NCBI RefSeq assembly: GCF_041381155.1
Contig: NC_091143.1
Span: 38,145,996 to 38,209,995 of the forward strand
Length of the DNA stretch: 64,000 nucleotides
Origin: Argopecten irradians
Taxonomy: Eukaryota > Mollusca > Bivalvia > Pectinida > Pectinidae
Direction of reading: 5' to 3'
Within the stretch, counting starts at the first letter, position 1. Each line of letters begins with the position of its first letter. The notes below the pieces were generated by a model. It was given only the letters and a program-made list of their open reading frames with translations, did not search any database and was not told the DNA's origin. Below are positions 13,801 through 21,770 of the stretch, one piece after another. Made by a program: the position numbers and the translations under genes.

Positions 13801-15189
13801 ACCGTCGTTTTGATAAGTAATGCTTTGTGGAAGGCTAATGAACGCATTTTGACTGGTTTTCCTTGCCCGACTATTCTCTTTTAGTTCCTCAAAGGAGAAT
13901 CAATAGGAACTACCGTATTCGAACCAATAAGCACCCAGGGGCTTGGAAAATTGAAAAATGAGAAGGTGCTAATAAGACGAAATTATTGCTAATCTATACA
14001 GTTTTGTATTAGTTTTGGTCTTTGTTTATGCGTGGACAATTTAAATCGAGGCCTCAAAAAGGGGAAGGGGCGCTTATTGGGTCGAATACGGTATGTTATA
14101 TACTAAATCATTTTCTTATTTTTATAGAAGGAGCAGAAAGTGTTTGTAACCCTACACAATGGGAAGTTACAAACGTATATAATGAACGTCAAGCCTGATC
14201 GGAAAACGTTCCACACCCAAGTTTCCACCAGCGGCTGGGCGTGTGCTAGACAAAGTCAACAGCTTTCTGATGAGGCACGTTGTGCAGTACTTATCGAGTC
14301 TAGTAAGGGTGACGAATTGTGGATTGGTTGTGGTCCCGATATTGTTATATACAATGTAGGAATTTCATTGGTAGAAAGCAGGATACATGTTGCCAGAATG
14401 GTTGAGGAATGGGACTTTGTGGCGACTTGTGTCGAGACAATGGTCCAGGGAGACGGACGGATCTGGTGTCTGATGTGCGATACGGCGTGTGTGGTCGAAC
14501 TCGACACCGACACGGGAATAGCCACAAATATCTACAACTGTGACCAACCACATCCCCACAACATGAACACGGCGAAAGAAATATCCATGGATATACATGA
14601 TGTAGTAAGGAAAATTGAAGATGGTGATGATAATGACGTTGACAATGACGATTCAGTACCTCCTCCAATACCAGTACGTAGGCCTCCCAGTCCTCCGCCG
14701 CGCGCAAGTATTCATTACGGCCAAGATCTACCGGGAAACACACCGCCGAACAGGGGCGGCACACTTCCAGCTGAAGCTCGACGTCATTCAATTAGTGAAG
14801 TCATCATTAACTCAGTAGAGGTTGTAGGTGACACGATCTGGGTCAGTCGTAACCGTGGCGATATTCTCATCGTCTGCACATCAAGCTATCAGTCGTTTAG
14901 AAAAGGAGATGTAATAGCTGTGTTAGACTGTAAAACCGAGCGTGCTGACAGCACGATGGACTGTTCTGTTGTGGAATCAATCTTGTGTATCAATAACGTT
15001 GTGGTCACTTTGATTCGGGACAACCTAACCAGCTCACATCTTCTCGCCTGGGAAGCCTACTGTTGTCCACATATTTCAAACATTCGGAGGTACTGGAAAG
15101 TGAAAACAGACGAAGAGAAAACTAAGCGGCATTCTAAATTCTCTAAAAAACTCAGGATACCAAGCAATATTTCAGAAGATATTGCATAA
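1070..15189 (+). CDS. LRRK1: LRRK1-type ROC-COR kinase, 3' part (14 exons)
   Basis: Large multidomain Ser/Thr kinase; vertebrate LRRK1 acts on endosomal trafficking (EGFR sorting, Rab7 phosphorylation). Exons: 1070-1212, 1690-1895, 2722-2976, 4487-4775, 5052-5327, 5678-5904, 6343-6884, 7279-7536, 8776-9000, 10328-10456, 10903-11094, 12564-12725, 13026-13151, 14128-15189 (TAA). This gives about 1,360 residues: end of ROC, COR, kinase, WD40-like tail. Family marks remembered from human LRRK1 include QCFFT in ROC, SDYGIS and [10 protein letters not shown] in the kinase, and the C-terminal WVxRxxGDxxxV region. GTPGYQAPE rather than GTPGFRAPE favours LRRK1 over LRRK2. Junction phases agree except exon 2 to 3, which is one base off with canonical sites. 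The 5' half (ankyrin, LRR, most of ROC) is outside the window. Identity is firm; the exact orthologue is inferred. Confidence 0.93.
1258..1625. mobile_element. MITE, family with TIR like 'gtaattagcaccc'
   Basis: Intron 1 holds a roughly 365-bp element with inverted ends: 'gtatccgctgtaattagc' at the left and 'gcgctaattacgacaaata' at the right. Related copies lie at 13163-13545 and 31008-31290, sharing the internal stretch around 'ggatttaacaatgttttgtaaca' in diverged form. No coding capacity. Superfamily not assigned. Confidence 0.7.
1896..2440 (+). repeat. Degenerate 26-bp array beginning at the LRRK1 exon 2 donor
   Basis: Roughly 20 decayed copies of a unit with the core 'aaggtttgtaactttgat' followed by 'ttaaaacta'. 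The first copy is the exon 2 donor itself (GGAAG|GTTTGTAAC), so each unit repeats an AAG|GTTTGT site. Drift and deletions increase towards the right. Confidence 0.9.
2722..5904 (+). CDS. LRRK1: LRRK1 exons encoding the COR domain (exons 3-6)
   Basis: COR links ROC to the kinase and mediates dimerisation. Exon 3 (2722-2976) reads [35 protein letters not shown] and ends EDEVAK. Exon 4 is placed at 4487-4775, not at the later AG at 4501, because the earlier start restores the conserved [11 protein letters not shown] block (human FLIETGTLLHF) with matching phase. It continues [35 protein letters not shown]. Exon 5 (5052-5327) reads LFIPGRLSQ and [20 protein letters not shown]; exon 6 (5678-5904) reads [17 protein letters not shown] to [14 protein letters not shown]. 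An Asp run (DVDDDDAQ) sits in exon 4. Confidence 0.9.
3185..3435 (-). repeat. Interspersed repeat, 'gaccttgaatgaaagcaagg' family
   Basis: The reverse complement carries the family signature: ttgaatgaa + caaggtcatttatttgaac, 'agcatgctctaggccaaata' and 'tctctatgcatcttattta'. The same non-coding family recurs at 7915-8095, 31330-31800, 36465-36740, 40518-41069, 45855-46215, 50960-51240, 54735-55040 and 58150-58290. Known by sight from bivalve genomes; class not determined. Confidence 0.7.
3771..3990 (+). mobile_element. tRNA-derived SINE
   Basis: The head looks like a tRNA: an A-box-like stretch 'gtgacttagtgattaagcc' and a B box 'gggtttgatccccggc' about 35 bases later. The body contains 'ggcactctagtttcctcatg' and 'cgcacgcattcatctgggcc', ending near 'caatcgatgtaaag'. 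Intronic and in the sense direction of LRRK1. Confidence 0.75.
4020..4486 (+). repeat. 28-bp array ending at the LRRK1 exon 4 acceptor
   Basis: About 16 copies of 'ccagtgacccagtttattta' plus 'tttatttg'. The last copy is the real junction, TTTACCAG|TAACCCAGTTTCTA, where TAACCCAGTTT are the first coding bases of exon 4. The unit therefore repeats an acceptor together with about 11 exon bases. Confidence 0.92.
5960..6053 (-). mobile_element. tRNA-like SINE head fragment
   Basis: On the minus strand 'gtagagcggggaaccagtaa' is followed by the B box 'gcgggttcaagcccggctgg'. A tRNA-like head without a convincing complete cloverleaf, lying in the intron after exon 6. Confidence 0.55.
6343..11094 (+). 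CDS. LRRK1: LRRK1 kinase domain exons (exons 7-11)
   Basis: Exon 7 (6343-6884) ends COR ([14 protein letters not shown]) and opens the kinase: glycine loop [12 protein letters not shown], beta-3 lysine in VAVKFYH (codon 6681-6683). It then carries an acidic, Ser-rich insert of about 60 residues before the alpha-C segment. Exon 8 (7279-7536) has [10 protein letters not shown] (alpha-C Glu) and [20 protein letters not shown]. Exon 9 (8776-9000) has the catalytic loop [15 protein letters not shown] in place of DFG, and [10 protein letters not shown]. Exon 10 (10328-10456) has [19 protein letters not shown]. Exon 11 (10903-11094) has [17 protein letters not shown]. All catalytic residues are present, so the kinase should be active. 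Tyr replaces His in HRD, as in LRRK2. All splice phases in this stretch agree. Confidence 0.95.
6873..7250 (+). repeat. 27-bp array starting at the LRRK1 exon 7 donor
   Basis: About 13 copies of 'aatctctaaaggtttgttgt' plus 'agcatag'. The first is the exon junction GTCTAAAG|GTTTGTTG, so each unit repeats the last exon bases and the donor. One sub-variant (cgtttattgaagtg) has lost the GTTTG core. The array nearly fills the intron to the next acceptor at 7278. Confidence 0.93.
7915..8095 (-). repeat. Interspersed repeat, 'gaccttgaatgaaagcaagg' family (partial)
   Basis: Reverse-strand copy of the family described at 3185: 'gaatgtcaaggtcattcatt', 'ttgaacaaacttggtagcca', 'tgctgcaggcccaatatgag'. 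Lies in the intron after LRRK1 exon 8. Confidence 0.65.
8587..8707. mobile_element. Short palindromic MITE
   Basis: Inverted ends 'aattaaggacctttgttg' and 'acaaaggtccataatt', with a second inverted pair inside ('aaggtgttat' / 'ataacacca'). About 120 bp, no coding capacity. The preceding 8270-8480 contains another imperfect inverted structure around 'atcgactcgatgtttcc' and 'acccgagtcgatatt'. Confidence 0.65.
9001..10327. other. LRRK1 intron 9, mostly unique AT-rich sequence
   Basis: A short 9310-9400 tandem of 'aaaagttaactcaaaactt' type is the only clear repeat, apart from a two-copy 'cactctgtgtatt' at 9953-9990. No gene or promoter seen. Confidence 0.6.
11310..12571 (+). repeat. About 31-bp array ending inside LRRK1 exon 12
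   Basis: About 40 copies, core 'gggtgacaggtgtcttatga' plus 'ttatgttaata', with a shorter 23-bp variant (ttaacaggtgtcttgtaatt). The last copy supplies both the acceptor (TATGTTAACAG|) and the first nine coding bases of exon 12 (GGTGACAGG). Every unit thus carries a TAG or CAG acceptor followed by exon-like GGTGACAGGT. Confidence 0.93.
12564..15189 (+). CDS. LRRK1: LRRK1 WD40-like C-terminal exons (12-14)
   Basis: Exon 12 (12564-12725) reads [20 protein letters not shown] and VCNMCKVDKE-like VWLGTE. It starts at 12564, because only this AG keeps phase 0 with exon 11. Exon 13 (13026-13151) reads [20 protein letters not shown]. Exon 14 (14128-15189) is a single long exon: [20 protein letters not shown], an [15 protein letters not shown] blade, an acidic stretch ([11 protein letters not shown]), a proline-rich [15 protein letters not shown] that could bind SH3 domains, then [17 protein letters not shown] and [14 protein letters not shown]. 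These match the last blades of LRRK1. The tail is basic ([11 protein letters not shown]) and ends EDIA. No C-terminal truncation is apparent. Confidence 0.93.
12790..12890. repeat. Fragment of a DNA-transposon-like repeat
   Basis: 'cggataagtcgcactggtg' and, in the opposite sense, 'agttacgacttatactcc' form imperfect inverted ends around 100 bp. Decayed; family not assigned. Confidence 0.45.
13163..13545. mobile_element. MITE, second copy of the 1258-1625 family
   Basis: Starts 'ccgtatccgtcgtaattaac' and ends 'ggcaaatgcggtatt', with the shared interior in the opposite order to the first copy. Intronic in LRRK1 after exon 13. Confidence 0.65.
13912..14096. mobile_element. MITE with 25-bp TIRs 'accgtattcgaaccaataag'
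   Basis: Left end 'accgtattcgaaccaataag' followed by 'cacccagggg'; right end 'ggggcgcttattgggtcgaa' followed by 'tacggta'. About 185 bp. It ends 31 bp before the exon 14 acceptor, so it may have supplied part of the intron 3' end. Confidence 0.8.
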
Positions 15190-15460
15190 AATGTTCTCAA
15201 CTTACGGGAATAAACTATGTATTGGTTGCAGGAGATTTTAGGAATTGTATAATGATGTTGTTAAATATACAAAAAGGCGGAGATAGCATAAGACGATTCA
15301 GAACACCAAAAATTGTATTCAATCTGTGTTATGGATTATGTACGGCTAAAGGAGAATTGCAGACTTGACACAAATAGCCATACATACCCGACTGTATTAA
15401 CTCTTAGAGTAGTACATCATAATAAAAGCATATAACTTGGCACAAATAAAGTTAGTATCA
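15190..15460 (+). promoter_or_regulatory. LRRK1: LRRK1 3' UTR with polyadenylation signals
   Basis: AATAAA occurs at 15209-15214, 15421-15426 and 15445-15450 after the stop codon. The pair near 15,420-15,450 is the likeliest 3' end. Which one is used cannot be told from sequence. Confidence 0.6.
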
Positions 15461-15953
15461 AATATTTTTGCTCAATTTCTAAGATGGCTGCCTACGGAAT
15501 TTGTATGGTTTGTACCCTATTTGGCCTTCATATCTTTCATATTTTCAAATCTATTATTTAATGTTTATTTTGTTGAATTTCAAATATCAAATACATGACA
15601 TACTTGATACAAAGTTTTTCATGTATTTTCTATGTAACAGGTTTCAGTGGTTTCGGCGACCATCTTGGAAAATAGAAGCCAATGATGTCAAGTTGACTTC
15701 CTTGAATCTTACTTATAAAAAAAAATTGTTGAAAGCTGAAATATTATTTGAGAAGGAAGGAGTAATGTTGAAAAGAAATGAGTAAAATACTATGTTTTTC
15801 TTTGGGCATACAATTAACCTCATCTGCTCCACTATATATATTTTTTATGAAAGGATTTTTTAACACTTTGATATGAATTTGTACACAAAGGGGTAAAATG
15901 GGAGACATTAGAGATACAAGGGTACAACGAAGATGTTAGCTTCTTGTGTATAC

Positions 15954-16182
15954 TGTAAACCCACTTTCTTTTGCGGCTGTTATATTTTGAGATTTCTGTT
16001 TCAAAACATTTTTGCGGAGATAAAGTTTTGCAGATTTAAAATTAAATAAAAATAAATTCAAATTTAATTGTGCGAGAATTTTGGAATTTTTTGCGGAGAT
16101 AAACTTTCACAAAATTTCCTTGAACGTGAAATTGGCGAAAATAAATGGCACACAAAAGAAAGTTGTTTTACAGTATTTAGAT
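15954..16182. mobile_element. MITE with TIR 'tactgtaaacccactttctt'
   Basis: Left 'tactgtaaacccactttctt', right 'aaagaaagttgttttacagt'. The interior contains repeated 'gcggagataaa'. Relatives at 18715-18905 (partial), 25674-25893, 36958-37162 and 41938-42060 (partial). Confidence 0.75.
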
Positions 16183-16403
16183 TGGCAATACAGGCTTATG
16201 TCATTATAGCTTTGTTATTTATTGGAAAATGTCTTAAGCTCACATACAAACTAGTCCCCGTGTTTAGTTTTACATGTCATGATTACAGTATATTTCCAAA
16301 TAGTTACTTTCATCCATGAAATTATAGAAATATCTACGCCCATTGAGGTTTAGCATTGCCTACGCAAATCTTGTGTATGCATTGAGCTTTTAAGCATTAA
16401 TCT

Positions 16404-16922
16404 TAAAGTTATATGTGCCGTATTTTTCATACTCACGAATTAAGATGAGCTTTTAATATTTTATTCAGCACCAAAAATTACCAACATTTTGAAAATTACA
16501 GTGCTTTCAATGCATAGCTTTTAATTTTACATGTATGTACAAATAAGAGCTGAAAATGATTTTTGGCAGTACTGCCAAAAATCATTTATTTACATCACTA
16601 CTGAAGTGAAATGAGTACATACGGTGAGACCATGAAGCCAAATTGTGTTCTACAATTTCATTACACATTTTTACAATGTTTTTAGTAATTGTAAAGTGAC
16701 TTATGAAGGTATGTTTTCATTTAAACATATTTAAGGCATATAAACATCAATTTTACAGTACAAAATCTCTGTGTTATAACTAACGTTTATAAGTCATCTG
16801 AAGCCATTTGAATGATTTTTACAGCTTTATTCATCAAACCTTATGATTTTAATGAATTAATGATGAAAAAATAGCATGTCAAAATTATCGCCCAATAACG
16901 GCACATATAACTTTAAACAAAC
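16404..16922. mobile_element. Foldback element with a perfect central palindrome
   Basis: Ends 'aaagttatatgtgccgta' and 'cggcacatataacttt'. Near the middle, 16555-16588 is a perfect 34-bp palindrome (aaatgatttttggcagt and its complement). A truncated copy lies at 45533-45700. Confidence 0.75.
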
Positions 16923-17970
16923 TAATAAAAATGAATATGGAACCAGGATTAAATTGTCACTATTAAACAGTTTATTGATTTAATAGCGCATTTTTTTATC
17001 TGCAAAATGCTAAATTGATCAAGCCTCGGGTTTTACTGTATTCCTTCAAATCCACATATGAAGAGTCTGATAAGCATTGCCACTAATATATCCCATACTA
17101 CAGTAAAACATTCTTTAGATGAACTTGCTTGATACATATTTCTACTTATTGCAAAGTAAACTGAAACCCCCAGTTTTGGCTCCTGTTTATTTATACTTCT
17201 TTGAGAAACGTATTACGACATTGCTTATAAAGTATTATCTTTTGATATGAAGTGATTTGTATTAAGTCAATATTTGCTCATATAACAAATTTTTCAGATT
17301 TTTTTTTTTTTTTTTAAAGTGCTAAATGTAGCCTTGTTTTTAAGTGAGACTTGTGGCCAAAAGGGAATTGATTGATGGAAAATCAAACATAATCTACTAA
17401 GTGTACAATTAATTGTCCATGATGGAAAATCTGCCAATTTTTTTTATTGAAAGAAGATATTATTGATCATGACTTTTGAGCAAGCTGAGTAACTATGTTA
17501 ATCCGAGGTGCAATTGGCCGAGGACTTTTAATTAACTTATAGTTTCAGAAACTCTATAGAAAGTTTCTGTAGTAACAAATTATTTCTCTTTGTCCCATGG
17601 GATTCGTTATAGTGAATATTTACTGCACTGCCTTGTGATATATTACTAACAAAATTAATATATATTGTTGCTTTGTTACAATTGTGATCAAAATATTACC
17701 CTGTTTGTTGAAAATGGTGATTAAAAGATTTTCTGATGAATCGTGTACATTATATATATTCCTCAAGATATAATGATTTCTACATAAGCCCATTTTGAAA
17801 ATTTAGACTGATCACCTAATCACTATTGACGGATCGCCAGCTGTCAATCAAACCGCACGTGACTTTGTATTTTGTATTGTGTGTGCTACAATGTTTGCTC
17901 CGACATTGAATAGAAACACTTGCTTTTGTAAGCACGAGCCGTGGCCATATTACACCTAGTGATCGGTCAA
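16923..17970. other. Intergenic AT-rich sequence
   Basis: No gene, tandem repeat or TIR element recognised; several homopolymer runs (for example T16 near 17300). Confidence 0.5.
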
Positions 17971-17975
17971 TTCAT

Positions 17976-18390
17976 TGAAAGGGACAATAAAGGGAGGCTT
18001 ATTCTGTTACATAACCATAAAGCTAAATATGGCATAAATGTACTGTTCTAAAACCACCGATGAGTTTTTTAGACGGGGTATGGTCAAGCATGCACATAAT
18101 ACAGTAGAAACACTAAAAAATGTACTTTAAAGGCATTCAGTAGTTTTAGACATTACTTTACTCCACTGGCAAGGGCCAGAATTCAGCATACATGACGTCC
18201 GACTAGTGTGTAATGGCGGATAGCAGGAGAGTTTCACATTTCACACTTTCACCACAGTGGGCTTTTCTGGCATATTGCAGTAAAACCAACTAATCGGACT
18301 TCCATCAGAACTACCGGTAGTTTTTCCCCGATATACGTGTATGTGCAAATTTCAATGTACTCTTAGACTGAATTTTCCCTTTAAAGTATT
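17976..18390. mobile_element. Interspersed element, 'aaagggacaataaaggga' family
   Basis: Starts 'gaaagggacaataaaggga' and ends 'tgaattttccctttaaag', with inverted AAGGGA termini. Shares 'gtgtaatggcggatag', 'tgggcttttct' and 'cttagac' blocks with a second copy at 57632-58066. Non-coding. Confidence 0.7.
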
Positions 18391-19355
18391 TTCCCATTTT
18401 TTTTTTTCAATCTACAATAAATAAATTGAGATGAGATTAATAAGGATATTCATTTTAATCAGACAGCAACAAACGACCACAATCCAGTTGTAAATATTAG
18501 AATGTTTATTATTCACACAAGTGTTCCGTGAGGCCAAGCATCAACCATTTTTTGGACAAAAAAAAAGAAATACAATCCAGCCATTTTGTTGATTCTAACT
18601 GTCAAACAGCATCGTCAGTAACCTACATAATCAGATTGTCAGTTACCCACGTAATCAGTCAAGAATGGTCAAACAGAGGAACATGCTGATTTTCTCAATG
18701 TATTTCACACTAATATATATAGTTGTTCTATTTCGCGGATGAAAAGTTTCACAATTTCCTGTTTGGAACTTATTTGCAGGACCTTATTTTCGCGAATCAA
18801 CTCAGTAGTCTTTGAAAGCACCATTCTTGCGAAAGGCTATAAATAAAACCACGATTTTCATAAATTTTGCGAGGTATTAAATTTCACGAATTTGAATGGA
18901 CATGCTAATTAAGTGAAATTAAAACTGCCGTAAATATAAGCAACTATACAGTTAGTATCAAACAGAACAACATTTAAATCCTGAAGTAATTATATAGGAA
19001 TTCTGAAACTATAAATCATATTATCATATATGTGTAGCTTTATGTATTAAGTTTAAATGGCACAAAAGCAGTTCAAAGGTCATCAGATCTAGCACATTTT
19101 CCTAAACAAGGAAATAATTTCAGATGAAATTAAAAGAAAAATAACTCATTGTAGACATTGATAATTCAGTGGTAATACATGCCTTCGGACCTCAATCGAG
19201 GGTTTTGAACAAGATCAAAGAGCACTCGGATTACATTATATCACAGGAAAATGATTTATAATCACAGCAGCTACCTTAACGATCAGATCCTTTAACATAA
19301 CACTGTCAGTAAAGCATGTAACAATAAGCTTAGGACAGACAAACATTGATTCTAA
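18391..19355. other. Intergenic; possible distal FBXW5 3' UTR
   Basis: Holds a partial 'gcggat..gaaactt' repeat (18715-18905) and a minus-strand AATAAA (18505-18510). Nothing else recognised. Confidence 0.35.
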
Positions 19356-20095
19356 CAAGTTGAATGTCCGACACCTTAACCACTCAGCCACAGAGGTGGA
19401 GGGCTAGTGGTAGAATGTCTGACACCTTAACCACTCAGCCACAGAGGTGGAGGGCTGGTGGTAGAATGTCTGACACCTTAACCACTCAGCCACCTTGACC
19501 TTAAATCTGATTAGAATACAGATTCTTATTATCACTACGTTTGATAAGAGGATCTGACAACATCCCATTAGGGGTCATGTCCAGGTGACCTTTGCAAATA
19601 ATCAATCCAATTGCTGCTTGCATTGCAGAATCTTGAAAGTGACAAAATAGTTTGAAAAAGCTGTCAGAATGATTTTTGTGTACAAAGTCACCTCGCCAAA
19701 AGAGCATAACTAAACTGATATGAATGATGTATGATGTAGCATGGTGTAGAAAATGCATTCGATCTGAAGTCCAGGTGGTATATAAAGGTCATCCGAACAT
19801 GACCCCTTAAGGTATGTTGTCAGATCCTCTATTGAACGGAGTGGTTATAAGGATCTATATTTCAATCAGATTGAGGTGGAGAGACACCTTAACCACTTAG
19901 CCACCATAGCCCAGAGGTGGAGGGCTACAAGGTATCCATAGAATGTCGGCCCAGAGGTGAAGATTTACTGGTAGAATTTCAGACACCTTAACCACTCAGC
20001 TGAGATGTCCCAGAAGTGGAGTGCTAGTGGTAGAATGTCACACACCTTAACCACTCGGCCAACATGTCCCATAAGTGGAGAGTGGTAGAATGAAT
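19356..20095 (-). repeat. Tandem copies of a SINE tRNA-like head, split by a MITE
   Basis: Six or seven copies of a 50-60 bp unit with 'caccttaaccactcagccac' and 'agaggtggagggctagtggt'. On the minus strand this is the A-box region (TGGCTGAGTGGTTAAGGTG) seen at the head of the SINE at 21306-21527. The array is interrupted by the long-TIR element at 19501-19876. Confidence 0.8.
19501..19876. mobile_element. MITE with about 80-bp terminal inverted repeats
   Basis: The left arm contains 'gaggatctgacaacatccca' and 'ttaggggtcatgtcc'. The right arm contains the complement ('gaacatgaccccttaaggta', 'tgttgtcagatcctc'). Outer ends are 'aaatctgattagaatacag' and 'tatttcaatcagattgag'. About 375 bp, inserted in a SINE-head tandem array. 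Confidence 0.85.
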
Positions 20096-20692
20096 ATTTT
20101 TTTAGATAAATGTAGCTTCATATATAATTTTAACTATTATATTATATATTAAGATTTTTCGTGTTTTCAAAACACATTCAATTCCTTCTAATATAATTTC
20201 TCAACATAATCCACAAAATTCATATATATAATTTAATACAATCTAACAGCACAAGAATTCATAAATTAGCACAGAATACTGATTATATACAACAATACAA
20301 CCTTAAGTTTCTACCCAATGCTGTACAGGTAATTATATACTTATACAGTATTTTTCTACAAACTTAACATTAAATGGACATTGGTAGAAGAAATCTGACA
20401 CATAAATGTCCCAGACACTCCTATATCTCATCATAAAACTCATTTTACATTAAATCTTCAGGCATTTCCCCCAACCACTCTAAAGTCCCCAAAAAGCATT
20501 CACATAACTTCCTGCAATGCTTGGAAAATGCGTACACAAACTCACATTGTCTCGTAAATATTTGTCAAAAAGTCCACTGTCGTCAATATAGGAATACACA
20601 TATATACTGTAACAGTTGACCCGCAACCATTTCTACGGGGAGAGTAGAGAGGTATCAAGCCAATATGGGAGTCCAAAAGGACATTCATGGAG

Positions 20693-21770
20693 TCAATCAT
20701 TTCCTTTCACTTGTAAATGTCTCATTAAATGCTTTGACCGCCAGATCTTGATGGTGTTGTCATCGCTGACCGTAACGAGATACTCCTGGTTGCTAGGACA
20801 GAATGCGATGGCGTTAACAACCCCTTCATCATGTTGAAAAGTTGACAGCAGGGTGGTGTAGTGGCGGTCCCAGATATAGCCTCGAGCATCCTCACTCCCG
20901 CTGAATAACAAAAAACCAACATTTAACTCATCACTCATTTGTAATAAAATCGACAAATATTCAGCAATTCCATTAAATATGCTACACACCACTGAAAAAC
21001 GGTATTTTTTCCCTATCAAAAACAGGAACAGATGAATTAGTATTTTTCTTTAGTTACAAATGTTACTTACTTTACACCATTACCAGAATTGAAAAGTTTG
21101 AGCTTCTAATTTCACTTGTCTCGAAAAAAAATCCATGGCACTATGCTCTACATGAAATTGTGCATCTACCAAAAGCAAATCAAGTTATCTTGAATCGTTT
21201 TTCGTGTTAATTAGATATACATTTACATAAGTAAACACCAATCATTGTTCAAATGATGAATATAGTTTATAGTCTGTTGGTGTTGGAGTATTCTTAACTT
21301 TCGTCAGGTTTGGGGTTTTATTAGTTTAACGTCTTATAAACAGCCAGGGTCATGTAAGGACATGCCAGGTTTGTTGTTGGAGGAAAGTTGGAGTACCCAG
21401 AGAAAAACCACCGACAAGCAGTCGGTACCTGGCAACTGCCCCACATGGAATTTGAACTCATGACCCAGAGGTTGAGGGCTTGTGGTAATATGTTGAGACA
21501 TCTTAACCACTCTGCCACCGCGTCCCCACCTAAATAGAAGCAACAAGAAATAATTACCTTCCGACGTAGTCGTCACTGACATCCAAGAACACAAAACAGC
21601 ACATAGTGGATGGGGAGAAGCCTTTGTGACCCAAGTATCTTAGTTTGGTGTCCTTCAGGGTGCAAAGGTCAATTACCCTGACCTCAATAGAAGGTGACAG
21701 GTCAGGCGTTGCCCAGGGGTCAGTTCGATCGACTGTTCCAATCCAAGGGCGACAATTGAGGAATAAATAT
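20693..21770 (-). CDS. FBXW5: FBXW5 C-terminal WD40 exons
   Basis: Exon 21770-21558 reads YLFLNCRPWIGT, WATPDLSPSIEVRVIDLCTL and STMCCFVFLDVSDDYVG. Exon 20900-20693 completes SGSEDARGYIWDRHYTTLLS, HDEGVVNAIAFCPSNQEYLV and TVSDDNTIKIWRSKHLMRHL, ending VKGND then TGA. These are the last two WD blades; GYIWDRHY is nearly invariant in FBXW5. The C-terminal tail is shorter than in human, which carries an extra basic segment after the last WD. Confidence 0.95.

Noticed and set aside
14345-14791. Minus-strand 148-codon frame
   Set aside because: Shadow of the long LRRK1 exon 14; Cys/His-rich by complement of the coding strand.
15501-15785. 94-codon plus-strand frame after LRRK1
   Set aside because: AT-rich, Lys- and Tyr-rich, no homology seen, beyond the likely LRRK1 polyadenylation sites.
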